From positions 35,165,691 to 35,229,690 of the forward strand of contig NC_063174.1 in NCBI RefSeq assembly GCF_023159225.1: DNA of 64,000 bases. The letters are read 5' to 3'. This DNA comes from Perognathus longimembris pacificus (lineage: Eukaryota; Chordata; Mammalia; Rodentia; Heteromyidae). Under the pieces are notes generated by a model. It made no database searches. It saw only the letters and a program-made list of their open reading frames with translations, and had not been told where the DNA came from. A program made the position numbers and the translations under genes. Shown here piece by piece: positions 56,528-64,000 of the stretch (position 1 is its first letter; every line of letters starts with the position of its first letter).

Positions 56528-57825
56528 TTTTTTTCAAATTTTTATTATCAAACTGATGTACAGAAAGGTTACAGTTTCATACGTTAGGCACTGGATACAT
56601 TTCTTGTACAGTTTGTTACCTTGTCCCTCATACCCCCCCTCCTCCCCCTTTCCCTTCCCCCTCACCCACGGAGGTGTTCAGTTCACTTACACCAAACAGT
56701 TTTGCAAGTATTGCTTTTGTAGTTGTTTGTCTTTTTTTTACCCTGTGTCTCTCAAATTTGGTATTCCCTTTCAATTTCCTATTTCCAATACCAGTATACA
56801 CGGTTTCCAATATACTCAGATAAGATTACAGAGATAGTGTAGGTACAACCACGGGAAGGTGATACAAGAACATCATCAATAATAGAAGCTACAGGGCTGG
56901 GGATATAGCCTAGTGGCAAGAGTGCCTGCCTCGGATACACGAGGCCCTAGGTTCGATTCCCCAGCACCACATATACAGAAAACGGCCAGAAGCAGCGGCG
57001 CTGTGGCTCAAGTGGCAGAGTGCTAGCCTTGAGCGGGAAGAAGCCAGGGACAGTGCTCAGGCCCTGAGTCCAAGGCCCAGGACTGGCCAAAAAAAAAAAA
57101 TAATAATAGAAGCTACAGATACACATAGGACGTTGAAAGTAGTTACAACTGTTTCCATAACATGGAGTTCATTTCATTTAGCATCATCTTATGTGTTCAT
57201 AAGGGTATAGCTATTGGGCCTTGTGATGCTCTGCTATGACTTGCCTAAACCTGTACTAATTATTCCCAATAAGGGAGACCATAGAGTCCATGTTTCTTTG
57301 GGTTTGGCTCACTTCACTTAGTATAATGTTTTCCAAGTCCTTCCATTTCCTTACAAATGGGAAAATGTCATTCTTTCTGATAGAGGCATAAAATTCCATT
57401 GTGTATATGTACCACATTTTCCTGATCCATTTGTCTACTGAGGGGCATCTGGGCTGGTTCCAGATTCTCGCTATGACAAATTGTGCTGCAATGAACATTG
57501 TTGTGCTGGTGGCATTACTGTGATTTTGTTTGTGGTCTTTTGGATAGATACCCAAAAGTGGGGCTGCTGGGTCATAGGGGAGTTCTATATTTAGCCTTCT
57601 GAGGAATCTCCATACTGCTTGCCAGAGTGGCTGAACCAGTTTACATTCCCACCAACAATGAAGTAGGGTTCCCTTTTGGCCACATCCCCTCCAACAATTG
57701 TTATTGTTAGTTTTCTGGATATATGACATTCTTACTGGGGTGAGATGGAATCTCAATGTTGTTTTGATTTGCATTTCTTTTATGGCCAGTGATGTAGAGC
57801 ATTTTTTCATATGTCTCTTGGCCAT
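56528..57825 (-). mobile_element. Young LINE-1, 5'-truncated, antisense, with target duplication
   Basis: Read on the minus strand this is the last part of ORF2 followed by a 3' UTR with its polypurine tract (56630-56670) and A tail. A continuous frame at 57256-57864 keeps the ORF2 C-terminus: a zinc-knuckle-like CWWEC segment, [11 protein letters not shown] and [18 protein letters not shown], ending at a stop. The first ~13 codons of that frame are target and intron sequence. The 15-bp duplication GTTGAATATATTTAT lies at 56513-56527 and 57826-57840. A type A SINE (56895-57101) sits in the 3' UTR. Full ORF2 is about 1,280 residues, so this copy cannot move itself. Confidence 0.94.
56895..57101 (+). 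mobile_element. Type A SINE, young, inside a LINE-1
   Basis: Near-identical to other young copies, with an extra AGC triplet (CCAGAAGCAGCGGCGCTG). Perfect 17-bp duplication AATAATAGAAGCTACAG at 56878-56894 and 57102-57118. Confidence 0.96.
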
Positions 57826-57830
57826 GTTGA

Positions 57831-57986
<156 letters not shown>

Positions 57987-58363
57987 TAAGACTTTAAGCT
58001 AACTATGAGACTAGCCAACCAAAAAGCCACATTCCATATGACTTGCTCACTTCTGACACTTAATTGCAAATTCAAAGGATTCCTATAAATCACCTTATGG
58101 TTTAGTTGAATAATTCACAAGAAAGACTCACAGAACCCATTAAAACTTGCATTCAGAGTTATAGTTTATTAAGAGAAAGGATACAGATTAAACCAGTCAA
58201 AAAAAGTAGTACATTTGACAAGGTGGCCGAAAAATACCAAGCATAGAGTTTTCATTGTCCTCTTTCCATGAATGCATGATTATATTACTCTCCAGGCATC
58301 AGTGTTTGAAATACACATGAAATATCACCAATCAGAGAAACTCACTCATGTTTTTGATATCGT

Positions 58364-58621
58364 TTTTGTTTGTTTGTTTGTGTGTTTGTTTTGTCTGTCA
58401 TGGAACTTGAACTCAGGGCCTGGGCATTGTCCCTGAGCTCTTTTGCTCAAGTTTAGCATTCTGCCACTTTGAGCCACAGCTCCACTTCCAGTTTTTGAGT
58501 GATTAATTAGAGGTAAGAGTCTCATGGGAACTTTTCTGCCTGGGCTGGCTTTTAATTGTGATCCTTAGATCTCTGCTTCCTTAGTAGCTAGGATTACCAG
58601 TGATAGCCACCAGCACCTAGA
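58364..58621 (-). mobile_element. Type B SINE
   Basis: A (GTTT)n tail in reverse, then GGAACTTGAACTCAGGGCCT, TTTGAGCCACAGCTCCACTT, GTGATTAATTAGAGGTAAGA and GCTGGCTTTTAATTGTGATC. Confidence 0.9.
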
Positions 58622-59499
58622 TTGATGTTCATTTTATTAAGCTCATCACATACTTTCCATGTATCTGACCTTTACCTCTTATCCCTTCCCAGAGGTTGGA
58701 TTGATATCTTTAATCTCAAATAACTTAAAGAGACAAAACCAGTACCCATGTAGGCCCAATCTCTCACCATAAATGGCATTGTAGATCATCTGGTGGTCAT
58801 AGCCTTTATTTTAAAAAAATATTTTGTCAGGCATTAAAAATTAAGTAGTGTATCCTGTCAAATCACTAAGATGTCTCCCTTGGTAATGTCATTCAGATTT
58901 GCATATTTGACAGGTTCCCAAAGCAGAAGTGGTCTCAAAAATAAATGACTTTACCCTTTTAAGCATTTGTTACAGTTGTTAAAAAGTATCTTTTTTTTCA
59001 GCAACTTCTGAAACACCAGTGTAGTGTAGTATCTTTGTTTCCTTGTTTTGGTATTTTCAGCTTCCATTCTTCCCTCGCTGCATTTATGTACAGATTTTTC
59101 CATCTTTGAAGAAGATGTGAGGTTTAGTCAGTATTGCTTAAAATTGTCATCAGTAATAATTAGTTTACCAAGTGTCTCAGTACATTCATATTTATATAGG
59201 GCAGGATTACATAGGTAAAATCTAGTGGATTGTCTTAGCCCCTTATGTCATACAGCTGTATTCACTGTTGATCCTAGTTTGGCCAAATGTGGTATAAAGG
59301 CGAAATTAGACCTTTAGGAATTCTGACATCCAGGTTTTAAGATAGTTAAAGTTGTCTCACTTAGGAATCATCTCTTCTTCTAACACTCACATTTGTATCC
59401 CAAATATTGAGAGTGTGATACCAAGTAGATAATAAAAAGATGAGGATCAGATGAGATGACATGGGTTAAAAATAAAAAAAAAAAAACACTTTCATATAG

Positions 59500-59698
59500 A
59501 AAGCCAGGTGCTGGTGCTTCACACCTGTAATCCAAGCCATTTAGAAGGCTGAGACCTAGAACATTGCAGTTTGAAGCCAGTCTGGGCAGAAATGTCTGCA
59601 ATACTTCATCTCCAAAAAACCAGTAAAAAGTCAAGCAATCAAACTGAGGAAGTATGAGGACCTGAAATCAAACCCTGGTACCAACTAAAAGAAAAGAA
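59500..59698 (+). mobile_element. Type B SINE
   Basis: GCCAGGTGCTGGTGCTTCAC, CACCTGTAATCCAAGCCATT and GCAGTTTGAAGCCAGTCTGG. The ID half is shortened (ATCAAACCCTGGTACCAAC). Confidence 0.82.
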
Positions 59699-59885
59699 AA
59701 CAAAAAAGGGTGAGGAGGTGAGGAAAGGGGAGAGGAGGGGAGCTTGGCAGAGAATGATGAAAGGGGTGACATTGGTAAAGATTAATTGTATCCATATACT
59801 ACTTTGTTGAATAATGGCAACTCTTTTGTACAACTACTTAAAGATAAAAATAAAATAAAAAATAAATAAATAAATCAAAAAGAAA
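59699..59885 (+). mobile_element. LINE-1 3' end
   Basis: Purine-rich tract (GGAAAGGGGAGAGGAGGGGA), GGGTGACATTGGTAAAGATT, ATACTACTTTGTTGAATAAT and GGCAACTCTTTTGTACAACT, then an (AAAT)n tail. Confidence 0.8.
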
Positions 59886-60524
59886 TAATCATACTATCAT
59901 TCTTTCCCACCACCCTCAAAGTTAAATATGATCACAAACTCATGAAGGTATGTAAGACAGTATTTTATACCTTTATTTCCCTCCACTGAAGACAACAAAT
60001 GTTTCAATTACCCATGGATCCTCTGTCAAATCATTACTCTGAGGATGAAAGTGCTAGGACTTGTTTCCTCTAGCAGCTATCAGCATCAATCTGATTTGCT
60101 ACTTGTGTACAGATCCTTCCCCCTGTAGCTTTCTACAGACTTATTTATTGACAAAGAGGACCATCCTAGGCTTGACATTTTATGGCCTTGCAGTATACTA
60201 AATTCAGCTTTCCTTTGCATAGCTATGCACTACCAATATCTATGATTCATGTTATAGACCCAGGTAGCCATATCAAAAATGTGATTCTATTCACTTTCAT
60301 GTCTTGAGTGGGAGTTCTATTATGGATACTTACATATCCTTCTCTAATGTAGTCATGTCTTTAACAGATTGATTTTTCATTTGTTTTCTGCCTCTTGTAC
60401 ATATATTGCCAGCCAAAATCCAAAAGTAGAGGCAAGAATCATGCAGTTCAGATCTTTGAACTGCTATGAACTTCTTCAGTCAGCTACATAATTGGAGCAC
60501 CCAAATGACTGGTCTCACTTATTT

Positions 60525-60562
60525 TTTTTAAATATTGTCAAAGTGGTGTACAGACACCAAGT
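60525..60562 (-). mobile_element. Possible LINE-1 3' end scrap
   Basis: TTTTTTTAAATATTGTCAAA and GTGGTGTACAGACACC resemble the start of the 3' UTR seen in reverse at 14572. Too short to be sure. Confidence 0.4.
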
Positions 60563-61557
60563 ATACATTAGGATTCCTAAAATGTACTCTTGTGTTTAAT
60601 AACTCACTAGGATTCATAAAACTCACTGAAAGCTGTTATACTCATGGTTATTTATTACAGGAATGAGATACAGATTAACAGCAACTAACAGAAAAAGTAC
60701 ATAGGTTTGGATATAAGAGAGAGATCAAACAAGGAACTTTCACCATCCCCTCTTTTTTAAATCATCCACATGCTATCCTCCTAAGCATAGATGTGTGTGA
60801 TGATACACACAGACTATTGCCAGCTAGGAATACTATCCTGGGTGACCAGAATTTTTAGAGTGCCTGATGGCTAGGGACTCAGGCAAACCAAGATTTAGGC
60901 ATGACATTCTGAAAATCTGAAGAGTACCTCCCAAAACCTAATAGTAAAAACCAGGACTCTCTTTGGTCAAGGTTAAATTCTTTACAAAATATTTAAACAG
61001 TAAACTGATAGAGCATACTAAGAGAGGATAAAAGGTTTGACATCCTTTTAAGTATTCTAGTAAGCCTCCAAAAATTTTAAGATATTTTTCCTATCTTAAA
61101 TTTTAAGGGTTACTTTAAATATGAAGTATGAATGATCAGAGTGGAATTGCTAAACTAATATTACAGGTGTCAGTCAACCAGTACAAATACCTTTTCCAAA
61201 TATATCTGGCTCTGTGTTCTGGTTAGATAAGTTCTTGTTTATTTTCTTTTGATAATGCACTATAGGTTATAGCAGCACCTGAGTAGATGATTGTATTGAA
61301 TTTTCTGTGAAGTTCTTTACCAGCTTATATCTATTTTTAAGTACTGCATAACATAACGTTATGTAGTAGTTGTACTAGTTATACTTTGTGATGGTAATCA
61401 GAAGTTTGGTTTCTGATCAAAATAATCTGGTCCTCAAATGAGTTATTCATTCTAGTCTCTTATTTTAATTAAAAATGTGAAAATTCTTTCCTACCTTTCC
61501 CATGTTTCTAATAAAGCATCTTTGAACTCCAAAGTTATTTCCAAAATTTACTTTACT

Positions 61558-61880
61558 TATTAATTTTGGCATACAGCAGTTTGTACTTAGGGCCTTGTAC
61601 TTGTTAGGAAGGTGTTCTACCATTTGAGTCATGCCTCCAGCCCTCTTTCTCTGTAGTTGTTTTTCCAATAGTATCTTGTGTTTTTGTACAGGTCAGGCAC
61701 AGACTGCAATCATGCCACCTTTGCTTACAAACATAAATATAATCATATGCATATGTCACCATGCATGCTTATTGGATGAATTATGATCTGAATAACTAGA
61801 CTCCAATGACAGTATTCCCAGTCTCTGACTTATGAGTAACTGGAACTACAGGCACACCCCCACCATACCCAACGAAATTC
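61558..61880 (-). mobile_element. Type C (old B1-ID) SINE
   Basis: ID-like end (TACTTAGGGCCTTGTACTTG, CCATTTGAGTCATGCCTCCA), a first B1 unit (GGTCAGGCACAGACTGCAAT) and a second (CCAGTCTCTGACTTATGAGT, GGAACTACAGGCACACCCCC). Confidence 0.65.
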
Positions 61881-61904
61881 TCACTTAAAAGAAAAAAATA
61901 GAAC

Positions 61905-62045
61905 AGGCTGTATGTCTTGGCACATGCGTGTAATCCCAACTACCTATCTAAAAACCATAAAGAGCTTGGCTCAAGTGGTAGAGCTCTTGCCCAAGTAAGC
62001 AAGAAGTCCTGAGTTCAAACCCCAATACCAATAAAATAATAACAA
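61905..62045 (+). mobile_element. Type C SINE, short
   Basis: GCACATGCGTGTAATCCCAA (B1-like) joined to GGCTCAAGTGGTAGAGCTCT and CCTGAGTTCAAACCCCAATA (ID-like). Confidence 0.68.
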
Positions 62046-62080
62046 CAATAATATGTACTCATTTAGTACTGTAATTTTCT

Positions 62081-62287
62081 TTTTTTTTTTTTTTTGGCCA
62101 GTCCTGGGCCTTGAACTCAGGGCCTGAGCACTGTCCCTGGCTTCCTTTTGCTCAAGGCTAGCACTCTGCCACTTGAGCCACAGCGCCACTTCTGGCCATT
62201 TTCTGTATATGTGGTGCTGGGGAATTGGACCCAGGTCCTCATGTATACGAGGCAAGCTCTCTTGCCACTAGGCCATATCCCCAGCCC
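62081..62287 (-). mobile_element. Type A SINE, recent
   Basis: T tail, then GGCCAGTCCTGGGCCTTGAA through CATATCCCCAGCC. Perfect 17-bp duplication TAGTACTGTAATTTTCT at 62064-62080 and 62288-62304. It ends 202 bp before the 62490 gephyrin exon. Confidence 0.96.
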
Positions 62288-62414
62288 TAGTACTGTAATT
62301 TTCTAGCACATGGAAAATATTGTCTGCCATCTTGTTTCATATTTCACATTGCAAAGACAGTGCATTAAATATGCACTCTTGTGATTAATGGAAGGAAATA
62401 CAAATCTAAAATAA

Positions 62415-63908
<1,494 letters not shown>

Positions 63909-64000
63909 AAGCATCCATTCAGCACCAGTCCTGCTGTTATAATGGCACATGGTGGGCAGCCCATTCCTGGTCTCATCAGTTATTCCCATCATGCAACAGG
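63909..64000 (+). CDS. GPHN: GPHN alternative cassette exon (C3 type), 5' part, cut by window edge
   Basis: After a 1,146-bp intron an AG acceptor (TGTTGTGCATTAG) is followed by an open phase-0 frame of 30 codons plus two bases. It reads [20 protein letters not shown], then [11 protein letters not shown], to the window end. I recognise this as the cassette inserted after residue 243 in the longer gephyrin isoforms (C3), which from memory adds about 33-36 residues to the linker. It is reported as typical of non-neuronal tissue and as skipped in neurons under Nova control; inclusion is reported to weaken synaptic clustering. The acceptor reads TAGAAG, so either of two AGs three bases apart could be used. 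Six YCAY motifs lie within 116 bp upstream. The donor is outside the window. Confidence 0.88.

Overview
This window looks like rodent genomic DNA lying inside one large protein-coding gene on the + strand, gephyrin (GPHN). Four complete coding exons and the start of a fifth are visible at 8953-9045, 44815-44909, 57887-57953, 62490-62762 and 63909-64000 (running off the end). They join in frame with AG/GT splice borders. By my count against the gephyrin protein they encode residues 68-98, 99-130, 130-152 and 153-243, followed by the alternative cassette known as C3, inserted after residue 243. The first three exons and the start of the fourth supply part of the N-terminal G domain (MogA/MoaB fold, molybdopterin adenylylation and trimerisation). 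The rest of the 62490 exon begins the central linker, with its Ser-Pro sites, dynein-light-chain motif and an acidic stretch.

About 99% of the window is intron. The introns are 1-8952 (partial), 9046-44814 (35.8 kb), 44910-57886 (13.0 kb), 57954-62489 (4.5 kb) and 62763-63908 (1.1 kb). They are packed with mobile elements. (A) A tRNA-related, ID-like dimeric SINE of about 200 bp occurs about 20 times on both strands, and several copies are nearly identical with intact target-site duplications. (B) A chimeric SINE has a 7SL/B1-like left half and an ID-like right half. (C) Older, decayed B1-ID SINEs are also present. The window further holds many 5'-truncated LINE-1 pieces of different ages, MIR, MER20, a complete 457-bp Tigger1-type MITE, hAT-like remnants, MaLR LTR fragments and possible other LTRs. 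The type A and B SINE repertoire fits a geomyoid/heteromyid rodent (kangaroo rat or pocket mouse). That assignment rests on memory of repeat families and is not certain.

Other gene-like items are a processed RPL23A pseudogene (37634-38065) and a U6 snRNA pseudogene joined to a LINE-1 3' end (15283-15601), which looks like a U6/L1 template-switch chimera. No other intact gene, CRISPR array, operon or undescribed system was found; the remaining open reading frames lie in repeats or in unrecognised intron.

The points most worth checking are the C3 cassette with its upstream YCAY cluster and a TAGAAG tandem acceptor, the LINE-1 insertion ending 61 bp before the 57887 exon, the U6/L1 chimera, and a 45-bp LINE-1 micro-insertion with a perfect duplication.
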